Made by a program: the position numbers and the translations under genes | Source: Firm-13 sp964617375 | GTDB taxonomy: Bacteria > Bacillota > Clostridia > Saccharofermentanales > Saccharofermentanaceae | Reading direction: 5' to 3' | DNA length: 64,000 nt | Assembly: GCA_964617375.1 (NCBI GenBank) | Contig: CAZTXQ010000009.1 | Location: forward strand, 8,991-72,990 | The notes under the pieces: model-generated | The model's input: only the letters and a program-made list of their open reading frames with translations | Told to the model about the DNA's origin: nothing | Databases searched by the model: none | Shown here: positions 51,731 through 61,995 of the stretch, piece after piece | How the letters are laid out: each line of letters begins with the position of its first letter | How positions within the stretch are numbered: the first letter of the stretch is position 1

Positions 51731-53215
51731 ATGTCTGAAGCTGTTTCAACTCTTAAAACCGGTGTGCGCACAAGATTCGCACCGAGTCCGACGGGATTTA
51801 TGCATGTCGGCAATCTTAGAACCGCATTATACGAATATCTGATCGCAAAGTCGCTCGGGGGCGCGTTTGTGCTTCGTATCGAAGATACGGATCAGGAACG
51901 TCTGGTACCCGGCGCTGTCGATATCATATACAACACCTTGAAAGCTGCCGGTCTTGTCCACGACGAAGGCCCGGATATTGGCGGCCCCTACGGCCCATAC
52001 GTCCAAAGCGAACGCATGAAGATCTACAAGCCATACGCCGAACAGCTGGTCCGCGAAGGGAAAGCGTATCGCTGTTTCTGCACAAAGGAACGTCTCGAAG
52101 CATTGCGAAACGAATCGGATTCGGAAGTCACCGGCTATGACCGGCACTGCCGCGATTTATCGAAAGAGGAGATCGAAGCGAACCTGAAGGCAGGTCTTCC
52201 CTACGTCATCCGTCAGCGTATGCCGCTTACGGGTACGACGACCTTTACCGACGCGGTGTACGGAGATATCACAGTACCCAACAAGGAGCTTGAAGATCAG
52301 ATTCTCATCAAGACCGACGGTTTCCCGACATACAATTTCGCGAACATCATCGACGATCATCTGATGTGTATTACGCACGTTGTCAGAGGAAGCGAGTATC
52401 TCTCCTCCGCACCGAAATACAATCTCCTCTACGAGGCTTTCGGCTGGGAAGTTCCGACCTACGTTCATCTCCCTCTCATTCAGGGACGCGGCGCAGACGG
52501 CACGATCTCAAAGCTCTCGAAGCGCCACGGCGCGACAAGCTTCGAGGATCTGATCCGCAGCGGCTATCTGCCCGAAGCTGTCATCAACTATATCGCACTT
52601 CTCGGGTGGTGTCCGAAGGATGACACGCGCGAAATTTTTTCGCTTGAAGAGCTTACCCGCATCTTTTCCGTCGACGGAATCAGCAAGTCCCCTTCCGTTT
52701 TCGATTACGATAAGCTCGAATGGTTTAACGGCGAATACATCCGCGCGATGTCGGACGAAGATTTTCTCGAAAATGCGCTTTCCGCATACGAGGATCTTCT
52801 TCCCGGAAGACCGGAGACCTACCATGTCATGACTGAGATCCTGAAGCCGCGTATAACGCGCTTTTCGCAGATTACGGAGAAGCTCTCATTCCTTAAGGCG
52901 CTTCCCGACTACGATCCGGAGATCTATGTACACAAGAAGAGCAAGACGACTCTCGAGAATTCCGCCGAGATGCTTCTCATTTGCGAAAAGGAGATCTCTT
53001 CCCTGTCCGACTGGAGCCATGACGCGATATCCGCATGTCTTACAGGGCTTGCCGAACGCATGGGTGTAAAGAATGCGCTTGTAATGTGGCCGGTTCGTAT
53101 CGCGATATCCGGAACACAGGTCACGCCCGGCGGCGCCGTCGAGATTCTGGAACTGCTCGGGAAAGAAGAATCCTTGCGAAGAATCGCGTTCGGCCGACAG
53201 CGACTTATGCAATAA
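51731..53215 (+). CDS. gltX: Glutamyl-tRNA synthetase
   Basis: The 494-residue class I synthetase charges tRNA-Glu. It has the HIGH-type motif FAPSPTGFMHVGNLRTALY and the KMSKS-type motif KLSKRHGATSFEDL, plus RIEDTDQER and the helical anticodon-binding C-terminus. GAAGAGG precedes ATG. Because GlnRS is encoded next door, this enzyme may be discriminating (Glu only); that needs checking. It heads a gltX-glnS-LTA synthase series with gaps of about 30-70 bp. Confidence 0.95.
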   Translation: MSEAVSTLKTGVRTRFAPSPTGFMHVGNLRTALYEYLIAKSLGGAFVLRIEDTDQERLVPGAVDIIYNTLKAAGLVHDEGPDIGGPYGPYVQSERMKIYKPYAEQLVREGKAYRCFCTKERLEALRNESDSEVTGYDRHCRDLSKEEIEANLKAGLPYVIRQRMPLTGTTTFTDAVYGDITVPNKELEDQILIKTDGFPTYNFANIIDDHLMCITHVVRGSEYLSSAPKYNLLYEAFGWEVPTYVHLPLIQGRGADGTISKLSKRHGATSFEDLIRSGYLPEAVINYIALLGWCPKDDTREIFSLEELTRIFSVDGISKSPSVFDYDKLEWFNGEYIRAMSDEDFLENALSAYEDLLPGRPETYHVMTEILKPRITRFSQITEKLSFLKALPDYDPEIYVHKKSKTTLENSAEMLLICEKEISSLSDWSHDAISACLTGLAERMGVKNALVMWPVRIAISGTQVTPGGAVEILELLGKEESLRRIAFGRQRLMQ

Positions 53216-53282
53216 ACCTTTCCATTAGGATCAGACGAACAAAGGAAAGATTCATTTGTATAAAGGATAGATGGTGAAAATT

Positions 53283-54944
53283 ATGAGCGAAAATGAAAGC
53301 AACTTTATATTTGATTTTATCGAAGAAGATTTGAAGGCCGGCGGACGGTTTGAAGGCAAGACCGTACATACCAGGTTTCCTCCCGAGCCGAACGGTTACC
53401 TACATATAGGGCATGCGAAAGCTCTCTATATTGATTTTCACACGGCGGAGAAATTCGGCGGCCTGTGCAATCTTCGTATGGACGACACGAATCCGACCAA
53501 AGAAGACGAAGAATACGTCGACGCGATTAAGGAAGATATCCACTGGCTTGGCTATGACTGGGGCGACCGCTTCTACTATGCTTCACAGTATTTCCCCGAG
53601 ATGTACCTTTTCGCGGAGGAACTGATCAGTAAGGGATTGGCTTATGTCTGCGAGCTGACAGCTGAGCAGATGAAAGAGATGCGCGGCGATCTTACAAATC
53701 CTGCCGTAAGCCCGTACCGCGACCGTCCGGTCGAAGAGAGCCTTGATCTGTTCCGCCGCATGAAGGCCGGGGAATTCGAAGACGGCCGCATGACGCTCCG
53801 CGCGAAGATCGACCTTGCTTCCGGCAACTTCAACATGCGCGATCCGGCCATTTATCGCATCAACCACATATCTCACCACCAGACCGGAGACGCCTGGTGT
53901 ATTTACCCGATGTATGACTTTGCGCATCCGATCGAAGACGCGCTCGAGCACATTACCCATTCCCTGTGCTCGCTGGAATTCGAATCGCACCGTCCTCTTT
54001 ACGACTGGGTCATCAACAACTGTTCCGTGCCCGCCAAACCACGCCAGATCGAATTCGCGCGTCTGGGCATCAACCATACGGTTCTCTCCAAGAGAAAATT
54101 AAGAAACCTCGTCGAGAACGGCTATGTGTCCGGTTGGGACGATCCCCGCATGCCAACGCTCTGCGGTCTTCGCCGCCGCGGTTATACACCGGAATCGATC
54201 CGTGCCTTCCATGAAAGAAACGGCGTCTCCAAAGTGAACAGTATCGTCGATTACGCCTTCCTCGAACACTGCCTAAGAGAAGACTTAAACACCAACGCAC
54301 GGCGTGTCATGGCCGTCGTAGCGCCTGTGAAGCTCATTGTTACCAATTATCCGAAAGACCTTCACGAGGAGTTCACCGTAGAGAACAATCCGGAGAAGCC
54401 CGAAGACGGAAGCCGTACGGTCTCCTTCTCGCGCGAGCTCTGGATTGAGTCGGACGACTTCATGGAAGAGCCGGCAAAGAAGTATTTCCGGCTATTCCCG
54501 GGCAACGAGGTGCGTCTCAAATCGGCGTATGTCGTCCGCTGTGAGAGCTGCAAACGCGATGCCGACGGCAATGTCACCGAGGTATATGCGACATACGATC
54601 CCGACAGCCGCGGCGGAAACACCGCCGACGGAAGGAAGATCAAGGCGACCATTCACTGGGTGGATGCATGCACGGCCGTGGATGCCGAAGTAAGACTTTA
54701 TGACAACCTTTTCGATACACCGGAGCCGGATCTTGCCGACTGCAATTATCTGGAGCATATGAACGGGGATTCTCTCAAGGTCATTACCGGTGCCAAACTC
54801 GAGGCATCTCTGGCAACGGCCAGGCCGGCGGACAGTTTCCAGTTCCTGAGACTCGGCTACTTCTGTGCGGACTTAAAAGAGAGCTCGCCCGGGCACCTCG
54901 TATTTAACCGGTCCGTATCCTTGAAAGACAGTTTCCGGGGATAA
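53283..54944 (+). CDS. glnS: Glutaminyl-tRNA synthetase
   Basis: The 553-residue class I synthetase charges tRNA-Gln. The HIGH region is FPPEPNGYLHIGHAKALYID, the KMSKS region is VLSKRKLRNLVENGYV and the C-terminal part has the two beta barrels of GlnRS. Many Firmicutes lack GlnRS and use GatCAB instead; some Clostridia carry GlnRS, apparently by transfer. Start choice is uncertain: ATG at 53283 (MSENES) fits homologues, while ATG at 53271 is nearer AAGGA. Confidence 0.95.
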   Translation: MSENESNFIFDFIEEDLKAGGRFEGKTVHTRFPPEPNGYLHIGHAKALYIDFHTAEKFGGLCNLRMDDTNPTKEDEEYVDAIKEDIHWLGYDWGDRFYYASQYFPEMYLFAEELISKGLAYVCELTAEQMKEMRGDLTNPAVSPYRDRPVEESLDLFRRMKAGEFEDGRMTLRAKIDLASGNFNMRDPAIYRINHISHHQTGDAWCIYPMYDFAHPIEDALEHITHSLCSLEFESHRPLYDWVINNCSVPAKPRQIEFARLGINHTVLSKRKLRNLVENGYVSGWDDPRMPTLCGLRRRGYTPESIRAFHERNGVSKVNSIVDYAFLEHCLREDLNTNARRVMAVVAPVKLIVTNYPKDLHEEFTVENNPEKPEDGSRTVSFSRELWIESDDFMEEPAKKYFRLFPGNEVRLKSAYVVRCESCKRDADGNVTEVYATYDPDSRGGNTADGRKIKATIHWVDACTAVDAEVRLYDNLFDTPEPDLADCNYLEHMNGDSLKVITGAKLEASLATARPADSFQFLRLGYFCADLKESSPGHLVFNRSVSLKDSFRG

Positions 54945-54973
54945 ATGTTATTCCCGATCGGAGGTTTTTTCTC

Positions 54974-56821
54974 ATGTCTGAAAATGAACACGTTGGGATG
55001 AAGCGGAAAGTGCCGTATGTGCTTTCCGCCATCCGGCTTTTTATGCTGCCGGCGATCGGCATTCTGATTCTTCAGTGTCTGTCAGCCTATCAGCAGAACT
55101 TTGACGAAATCGTATTCTATTCCCCGCACTGGTTCACTGCGATCGGCGTACGGTTCGTCTGGAACTATCTTCTCCTTCTCCTCCCCTATCTGATCCTCTA
55201 TGCTCTGCCATACTTTAAGATCACTTCCGCCGTATTGAATCTGGCTGTCTTTCTTTTCGGGATCGGCGAACATTATGTTGTCTTATTCAGAAATACGATC
55301 ATTTATCCGTGGGATCTTGTCAACATCGACCTTGCCTTAAAGGTCAGCCGAACCTATGACTTTGTCATTTCAAAAGAAGTAATCCTGGCCGGAGTCCTGT
55401 TTCTTGTCATGACAGCACTTTCCTTTGTCGGAAAAGAACCGGAATTCAAAGTCTGGCTCAGAGGCTTGCTCGCCGCTCTTCTGACCGCTGCCTTATGCCT
55501 CTATATGGGATTTTTTGTCATGCAAAGAGGAGCCCAGCAATCCACGGGCATTCGCTTCTACTATACGATCGTCAATTACAATTATGAGAACGGCGTACTC
55601 TTAAACTTCGGATATCATATCCGCTTCCTGTTCCGGGAAAAACCTCAGGGTTATTCCAAAGACGAAGTCGAAAAGGACCTTGCCCAATATGATACGAAGA
55701 CGGCTTCTCTGGTTCCGGATGGAGAGAAGCCAAACATCATCATGATCATGAGCGAGGCCTATTCCGATCTTGCCGTCAACGGTGATTTCGGAACCAATGA
55801 ACCGGTCACCCCGTTTATGGATTCCCTAACGGGAGATCAGGTCATAAAAAAAGACCTCGTAACCTCCTGTTATGGCGGCAACACGGCCAATTCCGAATTT
55901 GAGGTTCTGACCTCGATGAGCTTGGAATTCATTCCGGCGGGAACCTATCCTTTCCGGCAGTATATCCGGCACGATATCTCCTCGATTGCATCACAGCTAA
56001 AAGATATCGGCTATGAGACAGATGCCGTGCATCCCTTTGACCTTACGGGCTGGAACCGGACCAAGGTTATGCCGCTTCTGGGCTTTGACAGTCTCGTCGG
56101 ACTTACCGAGTTTACCGACCCGCTTCTCTATCGCTCCTATGTCAGCGATCAGTCGCTTTTCGAGTACGCGATCAGCCAATACGAAGAACACAAAGCGGAG
56201 AATCCGGATGTTCCTCTCTTTCAATACCTGATCACCATTCAGAACCACGGCGGATACGCAACGAACGATACGCTTCCATATAGTATTACGCCCGATTCCT
56301 ATTCCCAATATCCGCAGGCAGAAGAATATCTTTCCCTGCTTCGCACCTCAGACGAAGCTTTGAAGATGCTGATCTCGTATTACGAGAACGTCGACACCCC
56401 TACGGTCATCATATTTTATGGCGATCATCAGCCGAATCTCACCGATAAGTTCAGTGATTTTACGAAACTACGGGCTGATAAAGACGATCCGCAATACCTG
56501 CTGAAGAGGTACGAAACGCAGCTTCTGGTCTGGGCAAATTACGATATTTCAAATTCGGATCTCGCACAGATTAAAGAAGACTATATCAGTACAAATTACC
56601 TGTCTACTTATCTGGCCGATATTATCGGCGTGCAGCGTACGCCTTTTCAGCAATTCCTGTTTGAAATGCATGATGCGGTTCCCGCATTGAACGAGAGCTA
56701 TGTTGTCGCAAGCGACGGAACGCTTTACAATGCGGGCGGAAGCCTGAATCCGGAGATCAAGCCGTGGATCGACATTTACCGGAAGTACCAGTACTATCAG
56801 CTCTACGATTCCCGGGAATAA
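54974..56821 (+). CDS. LTA synthase-type sulfatase-fold membrane protein
   Basis: The 615-residue protein has five N-terminal membrane helices (to about residue 190) and an extracellular alkaline-phosphatase-like domain. It begins with KPNIIMIMSEAYSDL, the nucleophile is probably Thr304 in CYGGNTANSEFE, and later metal ligands lie in IFYGDHQPNLTDK. Such proteins add phosphoglycerol from phosphatidylglycerol to lipoteichoic acid or other glycans. Which acceptor applies is unknown. Its 3' end overlaps the convergent aldose epimerase gene by 19 bp. Confidence 0.9.
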   Translation: MSENEHVGMKRKVPYVLSAIRLFMLPAIGILILQCLSAYQQNFDEIVFYSPHWFTAIGVRFVWNYLLLLLPYLILYALPYFKITSAVLNLAVFLFGIGEHYVVLFRNTIIYPWDLVNIDLALKVSRTYDFVISKEVILAGVLFLVMTALSFVGKEPEFKVWLRGLLAALLTAALCLYMGFFVMQRGAQQSTGIRFYYTIVNYNYENGVLLNFGYHIRFLFREKPQGYSKDEVEKDLAQYDTKTASLVPDGEKPNIIMIMSEAYSDLAVNGDFGTNEPVTPFMDSLTGDQVIKKDLVTSCYGGNTANSEFEVLTSMSLEFIPAGTYPFRQYIRHDISSIASQLKDIGYETDAVHPFDLTGWNRTKVMPLLGFDSLVGLTEFTDPLLYRSYVSDQSLFEYAISQYEEHKAENPDVPLFQYLITIQNHGGYATNDTLPYSITPDSYSQYPQAEEYLSLLRTSDEALKMLISYYENVDTPTVIIFYGDHQPNLTDKFSDFTKLRADKDDPQYLLKRYETQLLVWANYDISNSDLAQIKEDYISTNYLSTYLADIIGVQRTPFQQFLFEMHDAVPALNESYVVASDGTLYNAGGSLNPEIKPWIDIYRKYQYYQLYDSRE

Positions 56822-57924
56822 CGGTATCCGGTTATGTAATAACGCGGCTCATGTGCCTTAATGATGGCACTCGGGAACTCGGAATGATGGACAGAATCCG
56901 GATAGAGCTGCCCTTCCAGGCAGACGCCGCCGTAGTCCATATACTCGTTGCCGCTCTTCCCGAACGTCCCGCCGATGTGATTCCCCGTGTAGATCTGAAG
57001 TCCCGGAAAATTCGTGAGAACTTCCATAACGCGTCCTGAAGCCGGGTCTTTTAACGAAGCAACCCGGCTTATTTTTTCATGGCTTGTTTTGAGACAGTAA
57101 TTCTGATCAAGTCCTCTGGATGACAGAAGCTGCGGATTCGGATCCGTCATCGTAGGTCCGAGCGTTGCCGGATTCGAAAAATCAAAGACCGTATCCTTAA
57201 CGTCCATAAAAGTCCCGTCCGGTACATTCGACGGGTCCTTATTTGTTATCCTTTCGGAGTCAACCCACAGAACGTGACGGCTTACACTGCCGCTGTCATG
57301 TCCATTCAGATTGAAATACGCGTGATTTGTCGGGCTGAACAACGTATCATCATCACTCTCCCCCCGGTAAAGGATGAGGAGCGTCATATCCTTAGACCAC
57401 GCGTAAAGCACTTCCGCTTTCAGGTTTCCCGGGAAGCCGCAGGCGCCGTCCGGAGACGTATAGGAGAATAGCACGGCGTCGCCGTCGAGCTCAAAATCGT
57501 TCTGAATTCCGGATGCAAGAAGATATTCCTTTGCCGCATCGACAGGAAGTATTTCTCCTTTCCAGAATACGTTTTGAAACGAAGGTGTTCCTCCGTGAAG
57601 ATTGTTATCTCCGTCGTTTTTAGGGAGGACATACTCCTTACCGTTTAAAGAGAAAGAAGCATTTTTGATGCGGTTCGCATGACGTCCTACGATGGCTCCG
57701 TGACAGGAACCACTCTTCAAATAATCACTTAGACTCGTAAATCCAAGAATCACATCGGCCAGCATCCCGTTCTTATCTTTCACGCAGATCGAGGTAATGG
57801 ATGCGCCGTAATCGATGACCGAAAAGAAAGCTCCCGATGAATGTGTAACCCTGTATTTTGAGACCTCGTCATGACAGATTCCCGTTCTCAGAGCCGGTGC
57901 ACATACAAATACCTCAACACTCAT
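56803..57924 (-). CDS. Aldose 1-epimerase (galactose mutarotase)
   Basis: The roughly 373-residue enzyme interconverts alpha and beta anomers of hexoses. Family features are the N-terminal YGASITSICVKDKNG, GRHANRIKNASFSLNGK, NLHGG with the catalytic His, NHAYFNLNGHDSG with the second His and the C-terminal CLEGQLYPDSVHHSEFPS with the catalytic Glu. ATG at 57924 follows GGAGGATTGG; six upstream codons are open. It stands alone on the minus strand. Confidence 0.93.
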   Translation of the reverse strand: MSVEVFVCAPALRTGICHDEVSKYRVTHSSGAFFSVIDYGASITSICVKDKNGMLADVILGFTSLSDYLKSGSCHGAIVGRHANRIKNASFSLNGKEYVLPKNDGDNNLHGGTPSFQNVFWKGEILPVDAAKEYLLASGIQNDFELDGDAVLFSYTSPDGACGFPGNLKAEVLYAWSKDMTLLILYRGESDDDTLFSPTNHAYFNLNGHDSGSVSRHVLWVDSERITNKDPSNVPDGTFMDVKDTVFDFSNPATLGPTMTDPNPQLLSSRGLDQNYCLKTSHEKISRVASLKDPASGRVMEVLTNFPGLQIYTGNHIGGTFGKSGNEYMDYGGVCLEGQLYPDSVHHSEFPSAIIKAHEPRYYITGYRYSRES

Positions 57925-58039
57925 TTCCAATCCTCCGTACACGACAAGGTATGTTTATAGCAGAAAATTATGATATCACAAAACGTTACGCGCAAACAAC
58001 AGACATCTCCTTCGGCACCCGCAATTCAAATCTCGAATG

Positions 58040-60265
58040 CTATTCCGCAGGTTCCGCCGGGATAAAGATCCTCGTGTCCTCTTCTTCCTTCTTCCTTGCC
58101 GCAGCCTCCACGGCAAGACGGCAGAGCTCAATCTGGCTGTCCAGCTTGACCTTTCCTCTCAAATCCTGCTTATGATAGCTTCCGTCGCTTTGCATCCAGT
58201 GACTCCGGATCGTATCTTCGAGCTCGACCTCCAGAATCTCCAGAATCCGTTCTCTGCATTCGGCATCTTCAATCGGGAAAAGCAGTTCGATCCGCCGGTC
58301 AAGATTCCGCGGCATCCAGTCGGCAGAAGACAGATATATATCTTCATACCCTTCGTTATAGAAATAATAAATACGCGAATGCTCCAAAAATCTTCCGGTG
58401 ATCGAGCGTACGGTAATGTTTTCGGACATGCCGGGGACTCCGGCCTTTAGGCAGCAGATTCCCCTTACAATCAGATCAATATGCACACCGGCCGACGATG
58501 CTTCATAAAGAAGCTCGATGATCGCGCCGTCCACAAGCGAATTGACTTTCGCGACGATTGCCGCCTTTTTGCCTTCCCGGGCATTTAGTATCTCGCGGCG
58601 TATCTTCTTTTCGAAAAAGGTTCTGAGCCAGAGCGGTGCCGGAATCAGACGCTTCCACTCCGGCGGTTCCGTATATCCGGAAAGCATGTTGAAGAACTCC
58701 GACGCATCGACTCCAAACGGTTCGGCACATGTGAAGAGGCCGACATCGGTATAAATACCTGCGGTGATGTCATTGTAATTACCGGTTCCAAGATGCAGAT
58801 AACGGCGGATTCCGTCGTCGTCGCTTCGTACGACAAGAGTAATCTTGCTGTGCGTTTTGAGCCCGACAACTCCATAGATGACGTGGCAGCCGGCTTTCTC
58901 AAGCATCTTCGCCCAGTTGATATTGTTCTCTTCATCAAATCGGGCCTTCAGTTCGACGAGAACCATAACCTGTTTTCCGTTCTGTGCCGCTTCGGCCAGA
59001 TGCCGGATAATCGGCGAGCTGCTGCTGACGCGATACAGCGTCTGCTTAATCGCAAGAACATTCGGATCAATCGAAGCCTGGCGGACAAATTCGATTACGG
59101 GATCAAACGTCTCGTACGGATGATGGACGATGCGGTCCTTTTCGCGAATCTGATCGAAAATACTCCCGTCTCCGAACATGCAGGCAATCTGCGGTTTGTA
59201 CGGTTCGTACGCGAGCTCCGGATAATCCGGACCCACCATACCGTAGAGCTTCATAAGAAACGTAAGATCCAGAGAACCGTTAACGGCAAAAATATCCTGT
59301 TCGCCGATCTTCAGCGAATCGGTGAGCCACGTAAGAAGCCGCGGATCCAGGTGCTCGTCGATTTCGAGGCGAATGATCTCTCCCCATTGTCTCATGCGAA
59401 CCTGCTGCTCGATGACTTTCAGAAGATCCTCCGCCTCATCCTCGTCAATGTCGAGATCGGCGTTCCTCATAATCCTGTAAAAGCCCGACGCAAGGACTTT
59501 GGAGCCTGTAAAAAGCACGTCCAGATTGGCTCGGATGATCTGCTCGATCGGAATGAAACCGACTCCGTCCGACAGCTTGACCCGGAAAAGTCTCGGTACG
59601 ACGGCCGGCACCTGAAGCGTAACATACCGATACTCCTTCTCGGATTCCACCGCACGTCCTTCGGCGTCGTACGCAATTTCTTTGTGCTCGATCAGGACAC
59701 ACAGATTGACTCTCCGGTTATAGATCAACGGAAAAGGCCTTGAGGAGTCAACCGCCATAGGCGTCAGAATCGGAAACAGCGTCGAACGGAAATACTCGTC
59801 GGCAATCCCGGACAAACGGTCATCCAACTCGTCATAATCCATAATCTTGATACCGTGTGTCCAGAGCGCGGGAATGAGCGCCCTGGTATACGTCGAATAT
59901 TGAAGAATCATACTCTGTCTGATTTTCTCGGAAATCCGGGCAAGCTGTTCGAGCGGTGTAAGACCCGAAAAATCCCGGACCGTATACTGCGCGTTAACCA
60001 TATCTTTGAGCGACGCGACACGCACCACATAAAATTCATCCAGATTCGAGGCCGTGATCGAAAGAAACTTAGCCCTCTCCAAAAGAGGATTCTTCGTATC
60101 TCTTGCCTCGCTTAATATCCGATCGTTAAAATCCAGCCAGCTCAATTCCCGGTTGATAAAACGGTTGGAGTCGGCGAGAATGCCGGCGTTGTCGGAAATC
60201 ATGTGAAGCGTTTCCTGCCGTGTTACTTTGGAGTCCTTCTTAACCTTCGCTTTTTTGGTTGTCAT
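58040..60265 (-). CDS. ppk: Polyphosphate kinase 1
   Basis: PPK1 builds polyphosphate from ATP. The 741-residue protein has the four PPK1 domains, with RFINRELSWLDFNDRILSEA at the start, the phospholipase-D-like C1 and C2 domains including the histidine region GLKTHSKITLVVR and SADWMPRNLDRRIE, and a Lys-rich first 12 residues. Its start overlaps the ppx stop (TAATG), giving a two-gene polyphosphate operon with ppx first. Confidence 0.95.
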   Translation of the reverse strand: MTTKKAKVKKDSKVTRQETLHMISDNAGILADSNRFINRELSWLDFNDRILSEARDTKNPLLERAKFLSITASNLDEFYVVRVASLKDMVNAQYTVRDFSGLTPLEQLARISEKIRQSMILQYSTYTRALIPALWTHGIKIMDYDELDDRLSGIADEYFRSTLFPILTPMAVDSSRPFPLIYNRRVNLCVLIEHKEIAYDAEGRAVESEKEYRYVTLQVPAVVPRLFRVKLSDGVGFIPIEQIIRANLDVLFTGSKVLASGFYRIMRNADLDIDEDEAEDLLKVIEQQVRMRQWGEIIRLEIDEHLDPRLLTWLTDSLKIGEQDIFAVNGSLDLTFLMKLYGMVGPDYPELAYEPYKPQIACMFGDGSIFDQIREKDRIVHHPYETFDPVIEFVRQASIDPNVLAIKQTLYRVSSSSPIIRHLAEAAQNGKQVMVLVELKARFDEENNINWAKMLEKAGCHVIYGVVGLKTHSKITLVVRSDDDGIRRYLHLGTGNYNDITAGIYTDVGLFTCAEPFGVDASEFFNMLSGYTEPPEWKRLIPAPLWLRTFFEKKIRREILNAREGKKAAIVAKVNSLVDGAIIELLYEASSAGVHIDLIVRGICCLKAGVPGMSENITVRSITGRFLEHSRIYYFYNEGYEDIYLSSADWMPRNLDRRIELLFPIEDAECRERILEILEVELEDTIRSHWMQSDGSYHKQDLRGKVKLDSQIELCRLAVEAAARKKEEEDTRIFIPAEPAE

Positions 60266-61806
60266 TATGCCTGCCTCCTCGGTTTCAGAACCGGTGTCGC
60301 TCCGAATACCTGTCTGAATAAGTCGGTTTTAATCTCGAATGCCCACATCTCGTAGGTTAGATCTTCATTACAGTCACAGGAAATGTTTAAGAGATCCGGC
60401 TGAAAAGTGACGGAAACATTCTTAAGCTTCTGCTTGTGCGAGGCGTCCATAACGTCGGAGATACGAAGAATCGCCGAAATCTTCGCTACTAGCGCGCGCT
60501 GCTTTTCGGGAAGATACTGGAAATACCGATCCGAAAAAAGATCCGTCTGCATGTAAAAACGGGATGCATACGCGACCGTTTCCCTCTCCTCACTGCTTAA
60601 TCCGATAATTTCCGTCGTATGAATAATGTGATACGAACGCGTACTGTGATTCGTCACGTTAATATACTTTCCAACCTCGTGAAGAATCGAGGCCAGCTGC
60701 AGGAGAAGGCGTTCCCGGTCCCCCATCCCGTGATTCTTGCGCATGGAATCAAAAATAGCGAGCGCGTTCTTTTCGACCTGCTCGGTGTGCTTCTTGTCAT
60801 AACGGTATCGCTTGCTGATATGTCTCGCGGCCGAGATGATATCCAGATCGGGATCCGATTTAAGTCCGAAACCCATGCTGTCCCAGGCATAACGGAACAT
60901 AACACCGTCACACAGAGAAGCCGCCGGCATATGAATACCGTCCAGCCCCGTAGAATCCAGCGATTTCTTAATCAGCAGTGCCGTCGGCAGAAGAAGCGCT
61001 GCCGTCGCCGAAGGAATCCCCTTCGAAAGAACCAGATCCGTCGGCTTGGTTTTCAGCATATACTCATACGTCTCAAGGAACTTCTTTTTCGGTAAAAAAC
61101 AGTACTCCCTCGGTGAAAGACCGCTTAAACCCTTGATAAAACCGATATCGCTCCCGAACGCAATCATGTTCTGGTAATTGATGCCCTTCGGTTCGACCGC
61201 ATGGTAATCCTCCAGATCGTGCGATATGAATTCCTCCAGCACGTCGGTATAGTGCGCCGTATGGCGCTCAAGATCCGAAAGCAGCTCACTGACGCGCAGA
61301 GAGCCCAGAAGCATGTTCTGGCTGAAAACAAACTCAGACTTATCGTACACCGTCGACTGAATGCTGCCCGCCCCGATATCCAGGATCAGCGTCCCGGACG
61401 TAATGATCTTCTCGATCCCCGGCATCAGCTCCCGGACAGCCAGATTGTGGCAAAATCTCTCTTCCGCATTGTCCAGAACCTTAATGGAAAGACCCGTCCT
61501 CAGTCGAATCCGCTCCAGAACAAAATCTCTGTTATTCGCCTCTCGAAAAGCACTTGTAGCGACACACAAAGTCTCGCTGCACTTATACTCCTTCGTTTTA
61601 AGAACAAAACCCGCAAGAATCTCACACAGCTCTGAAATCTGTTCCGAAGAGATTAACCCCGAGCGATATGTTTGCGCTCCCAGCGACAAAAAGCGCCGTA
61701 CCGATTCAATTTCTTTGGGAGCTTCCTTATTTGCCGCCTCAAAAATCTTAAGGCGCAGGGAAAGCGATCCCAGATCAATAACGGCAACTATCCGTTTCTT
61801 GGCCAT
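60265..61806 (-). CDS. ppx: Ppx/GppA exopolyphosphatase with HD-like C-terminal domain
   Basis: The 513-residue protein has an ASKHA-fold N-terminal half (AVIDLGSLSLRLKIFE, VATSAFREANNRDFVLERIR, ILDIGAGSIQSTVY) and a helical C-terminal HD-like domain. In the HD part the usual HD reads His-Glu (LHEVGKYINVTNHSTRSYHI). It degrades polyphosphate or acts on guanosine pentaphosphate; the ppk neighbour favours polyphosphate. A TATAAT lies about 45 bp upstream on this strand (61851-61856). Confidence 0.88.
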   Translation of the reverse strand: MAKKRIVAVIDLGSLSLRLKIFEAANKEAPKEIESVRRFLSLGAQTYRSGLISSEQISELCEILAGFVLKTKEYKCSETLCVATSAFREANNRDFVLERIRLRTGLSIKVLDNAEERFCHNLAVRELMPGIEKIITSGTLILDIGAGSIQSTVYDKSEFVFSQNMLLGSLRVSELLSDLERHTAHYTDVLEEFISHDLEDYHAVEPKGINYQNMIAFGSDIGFIKGLSGLSPREYCFLPKKKFLETYEYMLKTKPTDLVLSKGIPSATAALLLPTALLIKKSLDSTGLDGIHMPAASLCDGVMFRYAWDSMGFGLKSDPDLDIISAARHISKRYRYDKKHTEQVEKNALAIFDSMRKNHGMGDRERLLLQLASILHEVGKYINVTNHSTRSYHIIHTTEIIGLSSEERETVAYASRFYMQTDLFSDRYFQYLPEKQRALVAKISAILRISDVMDASHKQKLKNVSVTFQPDLLNISCDCNEDLTYEMWAFEIKTDLFRQVFGATPVLKPRRQA

Positions 61807-61953
61807 ACCGGTAAGTACCTCGTTCCCGTCGATATCATCAGAATATTTTTATTATACAACGTACGCACGTGAAAACGGGATGTACTTTTTGTTAAAACAC
61901 ATTTCCATTCAACTTTTAGATGCGATTCCGTTCATCGGACCACCCTGCCCGTC

Positions 61954-61962
61954 TGTTATAAT
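61954..61962 (+). promoter_or_regulatory. Extended -10 promoter element of the thioesterase gene
   Basis: TGTTATAAT is a perfect -10 with an upstream TG, 33 bp before the start codon. No good -35 is visible, as expected for an extended -10 promoter. Confidence 0.5.
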
Positions 61963-61995
61963 AAACACATAGAAACACGATACGGAGGAATCCAT

